The notes under the pieces: generated by a model | The model's input: the letters and a program-made list of their open reading frames with translations, nothing else | Told to the model about the DNA's origin: nothing | The model's database searches: none | DNA from: UMGS1883 sp045636425 | Lineage (GTDB): Bacteria; Bacillota; Clostridia; UMGS1883 | DNA: 64,000 nt | Direction of reading: 5' to 3' | NCBI GenBank assembly: GCA_045636425.1 | Contig: JAZTXM010000006.1 | Span: forward strand, 62,001-126,000 | Position numbers and translations under genes: made by a program | Shown: positions 1-8,971 of the stretch, piece after piece | Numbering within the stretch: position 1 is the first letter of the stretch | Layout: each line of letters begins with the position of its first letter

Positions 1-2
1 GA

Positions 3-893
3 ATTACAGGAGTAGAAATTCAGGACAAGGATGATTTTGAGGATTTCCTTGAAAACAATAAGCAGTACTGGGACTATGTGGATGAGGAGCTTCGCGAGAA
101 AATGAACGGCGAAACCCGCGTGAAAATATATGTCAGCGACAATGAAAACGGACATAAGCTTCTTAGCGGTGTGCGTGACGACCTTGTGTCCTTTAAAAGC
201 CTTGATAGTGAGAATGTCTTCGGCTCGCTCAGAGTGGAAATCGACACCATGCACGAGGAGGACTGGGAAAATAACTGGAAGCAGTACTTTAAACCTATTT
301 ATGTAGGCGACAGGCTTGTAATCAAGCCCGAATGGGAAACCATAGCTGACGGAGAGGGAAAGATTGTATTCAATATTGACCCCGGTATGACGTTTGGAAG
401 CGGTCAGCATGAAACCACACGCCTTTGCGTGGAAACACTGGATAAGACCGTGAAAAAAGGTGATAAGGTTCTTGACCTTGGCTGTGGCAGCGGTATTCTT
501 TCGATTATCGCCCTTATGATTGGTGCAGGCGAAGCGAGAGCCGTCGACATTGACCCCAACTGCAAAAAAATAGCCTATTCAAATGCCGCTCTTAACGGCA
601 TCGGGGAGGATGTGTACACCGTTCTTGACGGAAACATCCTCATTGATGAGGAATTTAAGAGCAGTACAGAAAAAAGCGGTCCCTACGACATTGTAGTTGC
701 AAATATTGTGGCGGATGTTATTATCCCGCTTGCGAGCGATGTAAAACGTTATCTTAAAGACGGCGGCACATTCATTGCAAGCGGTATTATAGAGATGCGT
801 ATTGATGAGGTAAAAGCCGCAATCGAAGAAAACGGATTTACCATCGAGGAAATAAAGAAAGAGAATGACTGGTACTGCATAGTGTCAAGATAG
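3..893 (+). CDS. prmA: Ribosomal protein L11 methyltransferase PrmA (5' partial)
   Basis: SAM-dependent methyltransferase that trimethylates ribosomal protein L11 in the cytoplasm. The reading frame is open from the window edge, so the true start lies outside. The part seen has the PrmA N-terminal region, then the Rossmann methyltransferase fold with the SAM motif DLGCGSGILSI, an acidic residue after strand 2 (AVDIDPN) and the family motif VVANIVADVI (the usual NxxANI region). 'FGSGQHETTR' is the typical PrmA substrate-binding stretch. The stop is TAG at 891. rsmE follows after 13 bp with its own AGGAG, the common Firmicute prmA-rsmE pairing. Confidence 0.95.
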   Translation: MTGVEIQDKDDFEDFLENNKQYWDYVDEELREKMNGETRVKIYVSDNENGHKLLSGVRDDLVSFKSLDSENVFGSLRVEIDTMHEEDWENNWKQYFKPIYVGDRLVIKPEWETIADGEGKIVFNIDPGMTFGSGQHETTRLCVETLDKTVKKGDKVLDLGCGSGILSIIALMIGAGEARAVDIDPNCKKIAYSNAALNGIGEDVYTVLDGNILIDEEFKSSTEKSGPYDIVVANIVADVIIPLASDVKRYLKDGGTFIASGIIEMRIDEVKAAIEENGFTIEEIKKENDWYCIVSR

Positions 894-906
894 GAGATAT
901 AAGCAT

Positions 907-1635
907 ATGCCTAACTTCTACATAACAAAAAATGATATAACAGGTGATACGGCGGTAATTACAGGCGAAGAAGCACAGCATATAAGCCGTGTGCTCCGTA
1001 TGAAAAAAGGCGATGGGGTAACTCTTTGCGACGGAGAAGGGAATTTTTATGAGGCGGTTTTGACGGATTTTTCAGACAAAAGTGTTACAGCCGACATACT
1101 TTCTTCACGCAGGGCAGAAACGGAGCCCAAAGTGCAGATAACGATTTTCCAGGGCGTTCCCAAGAATCCCAAGCTTGAAACCATCGTTCAGAAAGCCACG
1201 GAAATCGGAGTGGTGCGGATTGTGCCTGTAGACACTGTGCGTGCGGTGGCAAAGCTTGATAAAAGTGCCAAGGTGGACAGACTCCGCAAAATTGCAAAGG
1301 AAGCGGCAAAGCAAAGTAAACGCGGAATAATCCCTTATGTAAATGATGCCGTGAGCTTTAAGGAAGCGGTAAAAATGGCGTCCGAGGCAGACCTTGCATT
1401 GATTCCCTATGAGGAAGAAAGAGAAGTCTCGCTGAAAAAGGCACTTTCGGGGAAAAATCCCAAAACCATAGCCGTTATGATTGGCCCCGAGGGTGGCTTT
1501 GAGAAAGACGAAATTAATCTTGCAAAGGAAAGCGGCGTTATAAGCGTCACCTTAGGGAAAAGGATTTTGCGTACGGAAACTGCACCTCTTGCAGTAAGTG
1601 CGGCAATACTTTACGAGCTTGGTGAAATGGAATAA
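907..1635 (+). CDS. rsmE: 16S rRNA m3U1498 methyltransferase RsmE
   Basis: SPOUT-class methyltransferase that modifies U1498 of 16S rRNA on the 30S subunit. The 242-residue length is normal. An N-terminal PUA-like region (EEAQHISRVLRMKKGD) is followed by the trefoil-knot SAM site, seen as GPEGGF and the C-terminal LGKRILRTETAPL, both hallmarks of the family. The ATG is preceded by AGGAG about 10 bp upstream. It lies between prmA and a DUF1015 gene with 13-bp gaps, so the three are probably co-transcribed up to the terminator near 2,970-3,007. Confidence 0.96.
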   Translation: MPNFYITKNDITGDTAVITGEEAQHISRVLRMKKGDGVTLCDGEGNFYEAVLTDFSDKSVTADILSSRRAETEPKVQITIFQGVPKNPKLETIVQKATEIGVVRIVPVDTVRAVAKLDKSAKVDRLRKIAKEAAKQSKRGIIPYVNDAVSFKEAVKMASEADLALIPYEEEREVSLKKALSGKNPKTIAVMIGPEGGFEKDEINLAKESGVISVTLGKRILRTETAPLAVSAAILYELGEME

Positions 1636-1648
1636 AGGAGAGATTGAA

Positions 1649-2845
1649 ATGGCAATTTTTAATAAAGCGGATATCATGCTTCCCAAGGAAGCGGACCTTA
1701 CAAAGTGGAGCGTGGTGGCGTGCGACCAGTACACATCACAGCCCGAATACTGGGAAAAGGCACAAGAACTTGTAGGAAACAGCCCCAGTACGCTTAACCT
1801 TGTGTACCCCGAAGCATTTCTCACGCAAGGGGACGGCAGAATTGCTGAAATTAATAAAACCATGAAAAGCTACTTGGAAAGCGGTATTTTCAAGACCTAT
1901 GAAAACGCTTTTATATATATTGAAAGAACTCTTTCTGGCGGCAGAGTGAGAAAGGGAATAATAGGTGCGGTTGACCTTGAAGCATATGATTTTCACAAGG
2001 GGGTTAAATGCCCTATCAGAGCTACCGAGGGTACGGTTCTTGAAAGAATTCCCCCAAGAGTAAAAATCCGTCAGGATGCACCATTGGAGCTTCCTCATGT
2101 AATGCTCCTCATCGATGATGCGAAAAAATCAATCATAGAGAACGTGAAAAAGGGCGAAAAGCTCTATGATTTTGAGCTTATGGCAAACGGCGGTCACCTT
2201 GCAGGCTGGCTTGTTGACGATGCCAATGAGTTTGAGGCAAAGCTTGAAGCTTTTGCTCAGAATGCGGCAGACGGCCTTGTTTTTGCAGTTGGTGACGGAA
2301 ACCATTCCCTTGCAACGGCAAAAACATGTTGGGAAAATATTAAAGGCACACTTACAAAAGAAGAACAGGAAACACATCCTGCACGCTTCTGCCTGGTAGA
2401 AATTGAAAATATCCATGACGAGGTTCTGGAGTTTGAGCCTATACATAGGGTTGCTTTCGGGATTGAAGACGAAAAGCTCTTTATCGACACTCTTATAAAA
2501 GAGCTTGATTGCACCGAGGAACAAAGCGGCGGACAGGAGATTGTTCTTGTAAAAGGGGAAAGCAGAAAGACCCTTTATATGAATAACACCTCAAGCCCCA
2601 TCAGCGTGGGAACGCTTCAGAAGTATTTAGATACCCTTTCATATGAGGTTGACTATATTCACGGTGATGATGTAGTTGCCTCCCTCAGTGCAAAGGACGG
2701 TGCTGTGGGCTTTCTTCTTCCCAAGCCCGAAAAGAGCAGCCTTTTTGAAACCGTTATCAAGGACGGGGCACTTCCCAGAAAGACATTTTCCATGGGTGAG
2801 GCAAACGAAAAGCGTTACTACATGGAAGCAAAAAAGATTAAGTGA
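1649..2845 (+). CDS. DUF1015 family protein
   Basis: 398-residue cytosolic protein of the DUF1015 family, recognised from the start MAIFNKADIMLPKEADLTKWSVVACDQ, the GDGNHSLATAK motif in the centre and the C-terminal KAxTFSMG-like segment. The start at 1649 is chosen because AAAGGAG precedes it; a longer frame overlapping rsmE exists from 1598. In many Clostridia DUF1015 genes sit beside serA/serC, and a link to serine metabolism (ParB/Srx-fold serine kinases) has been suggested. Here it is in the prmA-rsmE operon instead, while serC-serA lie 18 kb away. The biochemical role is not shown by the sequence. Confidence 0.85.
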   Translation: MAIFNKADIMLPKEADLTKWSVVACDQYTSQPEYWEKAQELVGNSPSTLNLVYPEAFLTQGDGRIAEINKTMKSYLESGIFKTYENAFIYIERTLSGGRVRKGIIGAVDLEAYDFHKGVKCPIRATEGTVLERIPPRVKIRQDAPLELPHVMLLIDDAKKSIIENVKKGEKLYDFELMANGGHLAGWLVDDANEFEAKLEAFAQNAADGLVFAVGDGNHSLATAKTCWENIKGTLTKEEQETHPARFCLVEIENIHDEVLEFEPIHRVAFGIEDEKLFIDTLIKELDCTEEQSGGQEIVLVKGESRKTLYMNNTSSPISVGTLQKYLDTLSYEVDYIHGDDVVASLSAKDGAVGFLLPKPEKSSLFETVIKDGALPRKTFSMGEANEKRYYMEAKKIK

Positions 2846-2968
2846 TTACGTTGTTGAAAAACGGCACCGACCGCAAAAACACTGAAAAAATTTCCAAAAT
2901 TATTACGAAATTTACATAGAAAAAGGTATAAAATGCGTTCTTGCTGATAAAATGTAACATGAATCAAA

Positions 2969-3007
2969 AAACAAGAAACCCCTATATATTGGGTTTCTTG
3001 TTTTTTT
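2969..3007 (+). terminator. Intrinsic terminator of prmA-rsmE-DUF1015
   Basis: A 13-bp stem (AAACAAGAAACCC with GGGTTTCTTGTTT) and a short AT loop, followed by a run of T. It lies about 125 bp after the DUF1015 stop. The 2,846-2,968 stretch before it holds no gene. Confidence 0.9.
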
Positions 3008-3063
3008 ACGACACAAGTTTTTAAGAAAATGTTACAAAGTTATAACAAAAACCGCAAAAAAGC

Positions 3064-3092
3064 TTGACAAACGTCGTATTGTTAAGTATAAT
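3064..3092 (+). promoter_or_regulatory. Consensus sigma-A promoter of the 3D-domain gene
   Basis: TTGACA at 3064-3069, a 17-bp spacer, and TATAAT at 3087-3092: a perfect match. The transcript would start near 3,099, which rules out the longer in-frame start at 3064 and supports ATG 3118. Confidence 0.9.
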
Positions 3093-3117
3093 GATTCACG
3101 GTAAAGGACGTGATAAA

Positions 3118-3912
3118 ATGTTTATCAGCAAAAAGATAAAAAGGGCTGTGGCTGCCACAAGTGCGGCTATGGCGATTTTAATGAATACAGTTACCTCAAT
3201 TGCGGCTCCCTTCACTTATGGCAGTGCCGATGATATCCGTGCAAAGGCACTTGGCGAATATCTTTCCTCAAGCGGCATAATCCTTGCAGGTACAGATTAT
3301 CATTCAAGCTCCAAGAATGAAGCTGCGGCAGTTTCAACCAAACAGGTAACTGAAACCACACAGGTTTCTTACAACACAATTAAGAGAGTAAACACCTCTC
3401 TCCCCGCAGGATACACTAATGTTATCCGTGAAGGTGTAGAGGGCGAAAAAAGCGTTACTTATAAGGTAAAGTATCAGGGTGGCAAGGAAGTTTCAAGGGA
3501 GATAGTTTCCGAAACACTGCTCAAAGCACCTGTTGACAAAATCGTTGAATATGGCGATACTGATGCTAAGGTAAGCACTGCCTCCGATAACACTTCTTTC
3601 AGCTATAAGTATGTTATCGAATGTAAGGCAACGGCATATGACCTTTCCGCAGAAGAAAATGGCGGATACGCAGGGCAGAGTGCGACAGGCGTTCCCCTTG
3701 ATAAGGGCGTAATCGCAGTAGACCCCAGAGTTATTCCTCTCGGTTCAAGAGTTTACATTGAAGCGCTTGACGGAAGCTGGTCTTACGGCTATGCGGTTGC
3801 GGCAGATACAGGCGGTGCAATCAAAGGAAAGCGTGTTGACCTTTGCTACAGAACTCAGAAGGAATGTATTCAGTTCGGTGTAAGACCTTGCAGAGTATAT
3901 GTTCTGAGCTAA
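3118..3912 (+). CDS. Secreted G5 / 3D domain cell-wall protein (RpfB/YabE-like)
   Basis: 264-residue exported protein. An N-terminal signal peptide (MFISKKIKRAVAATSAA..., hydrophobic core, AxA-type site near residue 30) is followed by a G5 domain around residues 85-155 (GEKSVTYKVKYQGGKEVSREIVSET) and a C-terminal 3D (three-aspartate) domain (ECKATAYDL, DPRVIPLGSRVYIE, AADTGGAIKGKRVDLC). The 3D barrel is shared with MltA/RpfB/YocH enzymes, so a peptidoglycan lytic transglycosylase role is likely. The start was chosen from the promoter at 3064-3092 and AAAGGACG upstream. It is monocistronic, ended by the hairpin at 3,929. Confidence 0.88.
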   Translation: MFISKKIKRAVAATSAAMAILMNTVTSIAAPFTYGSADDIRAKALGEYLSSSGIILAGTDYHSSSKNEAAAVSTKQVTETTQVSYNTIKRVNTSLPAGYTNVIREGVEGEKSVTYKVKYQGGKEVSREIVSETLLKAPVDKIVEYGDTDAKVSTASDNTSFSYKYVIECKATAYDLSAEENGGYAGQSATGVPLDKGVIAVDPRVIPLGSRVYIEALDGSWSYGYAVAADTGGAIKGKRVDLCYRTQKECIQFGVRPCRVYVLS

Positions 3913-3928
3913 TCTAATCATAAATTTC

Positions 3929-3968
3929 AAATCACCTCATACACATAAAGTGTATGAGGTGATTTTTT
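3929..3968 (+). terminator. Terminator hairpin that contains the RBS of the next gene
   Basis: A perfect 16-bp stem (3929-3944 with 3950-3965), loop ATAAA, then a T6 run. The 3' arm contains GAGGTG, the ribosome binding site for the ATG at 3969, which begins directly after the T run. The hairpin can both end the upstream transcript and hide the ribosome binding site of the gene downstream. Confidence 0.85.
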
Positions 3969-5492
3969 ATGGACAGTGCGTCAAAGCTTTTGAAAAATAC
4001 GCTCTTAATTGCTTCGGGCAGTATAATTTTGCGTCTGTGTGCACTTTTTTTCCAGGCATATCTGGCGGCACAGGCAGGGGCAGGACAGCTTGGATTTTAC
4101 GGCATTATTTCCTCGGTGGGGGTTGTTTTTGCAACCATTGCCATTTCAGGGGCGCGTTTTGCCGTTACAAGACTTGCCTCCCAGCAATGCAGTATGGGAA
4201 ATTTATACCCTCATTCTCTGATGAGAAGTGCCTTTTTGTATGGACTTTTGTTCGGTGCGTTATCCGGCGGAGTAATGTACTTTGGCTCGGATGCCTTGTC
4301 ACGCTATTGGGTCATGGAATCCTCTGCCGCTCTGCCGCTTCGTATAATATCCGCATCGATGCCCTTTATTTCTGTCGGTGCAGTTATTGAAGGCTACTTC
4401 ACTGCGAAACAGAAGGTTTTCAGACTTGTAACGGCTGAAATCTCCTCACAGCTTATAAGGATATTCTTTGTTATAATTTGTTTTGGAAAACTTGACAAAG
4501 AAAATGTCATGAGTATTTTATCAGCAGGCTCTTTTATTGGGGAGGTTTCACTTTCTCTTATCTTACTTATCCTTTATTTTTTTGAAAGCTTCGGTAAAAA
4601 AGAAAAGTGCAAAAGCAGAAAAAACCTTTCCGCTCTTGCAAAAACGGCACTTCCCCTTGCTGTAAGTGCGTATATGCGAACGGGGCTTAGCTCGCTCGGG
4701 CAGATTATTATTCCGAGGGGGCTCAGGAAGTCGGGAATGGGGGCAGATGCGGCGTTTGTTACCTATGGTATAATAGGGCAGATGGCGTTCCCCGTAATAA
4801 TGTTCCCCGCGGCACTTTTAAATGCGTTGGGAGATATTCTTGTGCCTCGCCTGACGGGGGCACAGACAACCGGTAAAAAAATAGGCATAGCACATATTGT
4901 AAACCGTGCACTCAGAATAGGTATTATTTTCAGCTTCGGGGTAATGGGGCTGATGTTTTTCTATTCGGACAGCCTGGGACAATGTTTTTACAAAAGTGCA
5001 GAGGCAGGAAAGTACATACGCATTTTTGCCCCCCTTATTCCTATTATATATATTGACTGTGTAACCGACGGGTGCCTCAAGGGACTCGGGCAGCAGGTTC
5101 ATTCTATGGTATATAACGTGCTGGAGGGTATAATCAATGTCACGCTTTTGTTTTTGCTTCTTCCCACCATGGCAATTAGGGGATATATTGCAGTAATGTA
5201 CATAAAAGAAGCCTTTAATGCCGTGCTTAGCCTGAGGAGGCTCAGTATGGTGACATGCGTGGATAAGAACATAGCTGTTTTTATCAGTGTTACAGCGGCG
5301 GCATATTTATCCTACGTGTTTTCGGGCATTGTGGCACCCGGGGGGACTCTTTGGATAGCACTTTCTCTGTACGCTCTGTTTTATATTGTTCTTCTCTATG
5401 TGCTTAACACCGTCACCCGTGAGGACTTGAAATGGGTGGTCTCACTTGTGAGAAATGAAGAAAAACCTAAAAAAACTGCTTCTCGGTGTTGA
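3969..5492 (+). CDS. SpoVB-like polysaccharide/lipid flippase (MOP superfamily)
   Basis: 507-residue polytopic membrane protein with about 12-14 hydrophobic segments. The N-terminus (SKLLKNTLLIASGSIILRLCALFFQAYLAAQAG) and the internal LPLAVSAYMRTGLSSLGQIIIPRGL match the SpoVB/YtgP group of MATE/MurJ-like transporters. Stage V sporulation protein B acts in spore cortex synthesis, and other members flip lipid-linked sugars. With spo0A in the same window a sporulation role is plausible but paralogues are common, so no symbol is given. Its ribosome binding site sits inside the upstream terminator hairpin. The stop codon overlaps the asnA promoter. Confidence 0.85.
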   Translation: MDSASKLLKNTLLIASGSIILRLCALFFQAYLAAQAGAGQLGFYGIISSVGVVFATIAISGARFAVTRLASQQCSMGNLYPHSLMRSAFLYGLLFGALSGGVMYFGSDALSRYWVMESSAALPLRIISASMPFISVGAVIEGYFTAKQKVFRLVTAEISSQLIRIFFVIICFGKLDKENVMSILSAGSFIGEVSLSLILLILYFFESFGKKEKCKSRKNLSALAKTALPLAVSAYMRTGLSSLGQIIIPRGLRKSGMGADAAFVTYGIIGQMAFPVIMFPAALLNALGDILVPRLTGAQTTGKKIGIAHIVNRALRIGIIFSFGVMGLMFFYSDSLGQCFYKSAEAGKYIRIFAPLIPIIYIDCVTDGCLKGLGQQVHSMVYNVLEGIINVTLLFLLLPTMAIRGYIAVMYIKEAFNAVLSLRRLSMVTCVDKNIAVFISVTAAAYLSYVFSGIVAPGGTLWIALSLYALFYIVLLYVLNTVTREDLKWVVSLVRNEEKPKKTASRC

Positions 5493-5517
5493 CAAAAGCA
5501 AAGCATATTGATAAAAT
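5489..5517 (+). promoter_or_regulatory. Promoter of asnA
   Basis: TTGACA at 5489-5494, 17-bp spacer, TAAAAT at 5512-5517. The -35 box overlaps the stop codon of the flippase gene. The start of asnA lies about 43 bp after the -10 box. Confidence 0.75.
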
Positions 5518-5559
5518 TAAAAGATAGTGAATTGCATAGTGCAGAAAAGAGGCGGCAAA

Positions 5560-6567
5560 ATGAAAAATTTAATTTTACCCAAGGAATATTGTGCAAAATT
5601 AACACTCAGAGAAACTCAGCGTGCAATTAAAATAATAAAGGATAATTTCCAGAAGAAGCTGGCAAAGGAGCTTAACCTTGACCGCGTAACGGCTCCCGTT
5701 ATCGTTACCAAGGCAAGCGGTATTAATGACGACCTTAACGGCGTTGAACGCAAGGTCGAGTTTGATACCAAGGAATGCGGCGAAACGGTTGAGATAGTTC
5801 AGTCCCTTGCAAAGTGGAAGAGAATGGCTCTTTACCGCTACGGCTACAACCCCGGTGAAGGCATATATACAGACATGAATGCCGTACGCCGTGACGATAA
5901 GGTTGACAATGTACATTCCCTTTTTGTTGACCAGTGGGATTGGGAAAAGGTAATCGACAGAGAGGAAAGAAATGTGGAGTTTCTGAAAGAAACCGTAAGG
6001 AAAATCGTCAGAGCGGCGGCAGACACCCAGGATATTCTCTGCGAAGAGTTCCCTTTCCTTGAAAAGACCATCGAAAGGGAAGTGTTCTTCATCACTGCCC
6101 AGGAGCTTGAGGATATGTATCCCGGATTTACCGATAAGGAAAAAGAGGATGCAATTGTAAAAGAGCATAAAACCGTTTTCCTGATGCAGATAGGAAAGAA
6201 CCTTAAAAGCGGCAAGCCTCATGACGGCAGAGCGCCCGACTATGATGACTGGTCATTAAACGGCGATATTCTTATCTGGAACAACGTTTTGGGAAGAAGC
6301 CTTGAAATTTCCTCTATGGGAATACGTGTAGATAAAAATTCTTTAAGAGCACAGCTTGAGGAGAGGAATTCTCTTGACAGAATGAAATATGATTATCACA
6401 AAATGATTGATGACGAAACCTTGCCCCTTACAATAGGCGGTGGTATCGGTCAGTCAAGACTTTGCATGCAGATGCTCGGTCGTGCCCATATCGGTGAGGT
6501 GCAGGTAGCCGTATGGCCTGAGGAAATGAGAGAAGAATGCAGTGAAAACGGAATCTTCTTATTGTAA
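5560..6567 (+). CDS. asnA: Aspartate-ammonia ligase (asparagine synthetase A)
   Basis: 335 residues, the usual AsnA length. It makes asparagine from aspartate, ATP and free ammonia and has a class II aminoacyl-tRNA-synthetase fold. Recognised by the start LILPKEYCAKLTLRETQ, the central LYRYGYNPGEGIYTDMNAVRRDD and the C-terminal TIGGGIGQSRLCMQMLGRAHIGEVQVAVWP. The start at 5560 follows AGAGGCGG; the longer frame from 5527 lacks a ribosome binding site. It has its own promoter and terminator, so it is a single-gene unit. Confidence 0.97.
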   Translation: MKNLILPKEYCAKLTLRETQRAIKIIKDNFQKKLAKELNLDRVTAPVIVTKASGINDDLNGVERKVEFDTKECGETVEIVQSLAKWKRMALYRYGYNPGEGIYTDMNAVRRDDKVDNVHSLFVDQWDWEKVIDREERNVEFLKETVRKIVRAAADTQDILCEEFPFLEKTIEREVFFITAQELEDMYPGFTDKEKEDAIVKEHKTVFLMQIGKNLKSGKPHDGRAPDYDDWSLNGDILIWNNVLGRSLEISSMGIRVDKNSLRAQLEERNSLDRMKYDYHKMIDDETLPLTIGGGIGQSRLCMQMLGRAHIGEVQVAVWPEEMREECSENGIFLL

Positions 6568-6580
6568 TAAATTCGAAGTG

Positions 6581-6615
6581 AAGGAGGAAATCCTAAGGGA
6601 TTTCTTCCTTTTTTG
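6581..6615 (+). terminator. Terminator after asnA
   Basis: Stem AAGGAGGAAATCC / GGATTTCTTCCTT (one G-T pair), loop TAAG, then T-rich tail. Confidence 0.85.
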
Positions 6616-6838
6616 TAGGGAAGCGTTGACAAAATCAACAAAAAATCAGAAATAAAACACGCTCCTTTGTGCAAAATGACGAAAGAAAAAATAAATTATT
6701 GTATAATCTACGGATATATAAAAGCTGTAATTTATAGTAAAATTATATTACGGAGATATTCTTCGGAGTATAATATAACAAACGAAGTAAAAAAGGCGGG
6801 TTTCATCGCCGGCACTTCGTAGAAAGGCGGTTACAGCA
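6616..6838 (+). promoter_or_regulatory. Structured leader and promoter region of the EF-G paralogue
   Basis: TATAAT at 6702-6707 is a likely -10 box, with no good -35 box. Downstream are two possible leader hairpins: TTATATTA...TAATATAA around 6,743-6,780, and ACGAAGT (6782-6788) with ACTTCGT (6814-6820) enclosing a GGCG/CGCC pair. The leader is about 125 nt, long for a simple untranslated region, but no known riboswitch class was recognised. Confidence 0.4.
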
Positions 6839-8878
6839 ATGAATGTATTTAGTGGAGAAAACATCAGAAACGTAGTAGTATTAGGACACGGCGGAGCAGG
6901 AAAGACATCGCTTGTTGAGGCGATTTTACATAAAGCCGGTGCATCTGACAGATTCGGTAAGATTGCAGACGGAACAACTGTAAGTGACTACGACGCAGAA
7001 GAAATCAAGAGAAAAATTTCAGTTAATCTTTCCATGGCACCCTGCGTGTGGCATACTCCCAAAATAGCAGATTCAAAGCTGAACCTTATAGATACTCCCG
7101 GTTACTTTGATTTTGCAGGGGAAGCTATGGGCGGTATCCGTGCAGCGGAAAGTGCCCTTATCGTGATAAATGCTAAAAACGGAGTGCAGGTAGGTACGGA
7201 AAAGGCATGGAAATATGCTACCGACCGCGGTATGGCACGAATGATGTTTATTAACTTTATGGACGATGAAAATGCGGACTTTGATAAAGTGGTAGATCAG
7301 ATTCATGATAAATTCGGAGCAAGTGCGGCTGTTTTCAGAATTCCCATTAAGGAAGGCAAGGAAATGCGTGGTTATGTCAATATCGTAAGCGGTAAGGCAT
7401 ATTCCGTTGTGAACGATGTTGAAACAGAAATCCCGATTCCCGATAATATGAAGCAGTCCTATGATAAATATCACGATGCTTTGGTTGAAGCCGTGGCACT
7501 TACGAGTGATGAGCTTTTGGAAAGATATTTTGCAGGCGATGTTATCACCGACGAGGAAATGCGTGCCGTTCTTAAGGGCAGTGTTAAGCAGGGACAGGTA
7601 GTTCCCGTATACGGCGGTTTCTGCGTAGATAAAACGTTTGCGGTACGCTCTCTTATGGATGCTATGCTTAAGTATCTTCCTTCCCCCATTGAAGCGGAGA
7701 CAAATCCCGTGTGTGACGCATCTGCACCCCTTAGTGCAATTGTATTTAAGACGCTGGCTGATTCCTACGGAAAGATTTCTCTTATCCGCGTGCTTTCCGG
7801 CACTCTTAAGGCGGACTCCACGGCATATAATGCTACAAAGGATGTTAATGAAAGAATCGGTAAGCTTTACGTAATCCGCGGTAAAAAGCAGATTGAAGTT
7901 CCCGAGCTTAAAGCAGGCGATATCGGTGCGGCTACAAAGCTTTCATATACGCTTACGGGAGATACCCTTGCAAAGCAGGGCGGAGAAAAGCTTGATGGTA
8001 TCGAATTTGCAGAGCCTGTTATAAAAATGGCAATTGTTCCCCAGGCAAAGGGTGACGAAGAAAAGATAAGTGCAGGGCTTAACAAGCTTCACGAGGAAGA
8101 CCCCACATTCTCAGTTCTTAATAATCAGGAAACAAAAGAACTTACGATTTCGGGAACGGGTGAGCTTCATCTTGATGTTATCACAAGTAAGCTTAAGAGC
8201 AAATTCGGCGTTGCCGTTAATCTTCAGGCTCCCAAGATTGCATACCGTGAAACCATCAGAAAGAACGTAAAGGTTCAGGGCAGACATAAGAAGCAGTCGG
8301 GCGGTCATGGTCAGTTTGGTGATGTATGGATTGAATTCAGCCATCATGACGGAAACGAGCTTATCTTTGAAGAAAAGATTGTAGGCGGTGCAGTTCCAAA
8401 GAACTATTTCCCCGCTGTTGAAAAAGGACTTCAGGAATCTATCGCAAAGGGCGTTCTGGCAGGCTATCCCGTAGTGGGGCTTAAGGCTGTTTTGGTTGAT
8501 GGCTCGTATCACCCCGTTGATTCCTCGGAAATGGCGTTCAAGGTAGCGGCAGGTATTGCTTATAAGGACGGTCTTACCCAGGCAAGTCCGGTGCTTTTGG
8601 AGCCTATCGGTCATCTTGAGGTTAAAATGCCCGAGGACCTTATGGGCGATATTATAGGCGATATCAACAAACGCCGCGGCAGAATCCTTGGTATGAATCC
8701 CATTGGTGACGGACTTGGCGAGGTTATTGCAGAAGTCCCCGAATCTGAAATGGTTAAATATGCTACAGACCTTCGCTCTATGACAAGGGCAAGAGGCTCC
8801 TTTACCTTCCAGTTTGAAAGATATGAGGAGGTTCCCGAAAATATAGCACAGAAGGTAATTGAAAACGCAAAAGCTTAA
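6839..8878 (+). CDS. EF-G-like translation factor GTPase (EF-G paralogue)
   Basis: 679-residue GTPase with EF-G domain order: G domain, beta-barrel, domains III-V. P-loop GHGGAGKTS near residue 18 and G3 DTPGYFDF are clear. The P-loop differs from canonical EF-G (AHVDHGKTT type), placing it in the EF-G-like/EFG-II group of uncertain role (possibly ribosome recycling or stress). The G4 motif reads NFMD instead of NKxD, so the lysine that helps read guanine is a phenylalanine. It has no operon partners; a GC-rich hairpin follows the stop. Confidence 0.9.
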   Translation: MNVFSGENIRNVVVLGHGGAGKTSLVEAILHKAGASDRFGKIADGTTVSDYDAEEIKRKISVNLSMAPCVWHTPKIADSKLNLIDTPGYFDFAGEAMGGIRAAESALIVINAKNGVQVGTEKAWKYATDRGMARMMFINFMDDENADFDKVVDQIHDKFGASAAVFRIPIKEGKEMRGYVNIVSGKAYSVVNDVETEIPIPDNMKQSYDKYHDALVEAVALTSDELLERYFAGDVITDEEMRAVLKGSVKQGQVVPVYGGFCVDKTFAVRSLMDAMLKYLPSPIEAETNPVCDASAPLSAIVFKTLADSYGKISLIRVLSGTLKADSTAYNATKDVNERIGKLYVIRGKKQIEVPELKAGDIGAATKLSYTLTGDTLAKQGGEKLDGIEFAEPVIKMAIVPQAKGDEEKISAGLNKLHEEDPTFSVLNNQETKELTISGTGELHLDVITSKLKSKFGVAVNLQAPKIAYRETIRKNVKVQGRHKKQSGGHGQFGDVWIEFSHHDGNELIFEEKIVGGAVPKNYFPAVEKGLQESIAKGVLAGYPVVGLKAVLVDGSYHPVDSSEMAFKVAAGIAYKDGLTQASPVLLEPIGHLEVKMPEDLMGDIIGDINKRRGRILGMNPIGDGLGEVIAEVPESEMVKYATDLRSMTRARGSFTFQFERYEEVPENIAQKVIENAKA

Positions 8879-8881
8879 CTA

Positions 8882-8910
8882 AAAGGGGGTGTTTTACACC
8901 CCCTTTCCGG
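8882..8910 (+). terminator. Hairpin after the EF-G paralogue
   Basis: Perfect 11-bp stem AAAGGGGGTGT / ACACCCCCTTT with a 3-nt loop; the T tract after it is short. Confidence 0.7.
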
Positions 8911-8971
8911 CAAAATTTTTAGAATATAAAAATTCTGCATATAATTAAAAACAGAAAGTGAGGTTATTAGT

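Noticed and set aside
3950..4390. 146-codon frame overlapping the start of the flippase gene
   Set aside because: It overlaps the flippase gene in another frame, starts inside the terminator stem and lacks coding character.
6616..6838. Known riboswitch upstream of the EF-G paralogue
   Set aside because: Hairpins exist, but no consensus of a known class was seen.
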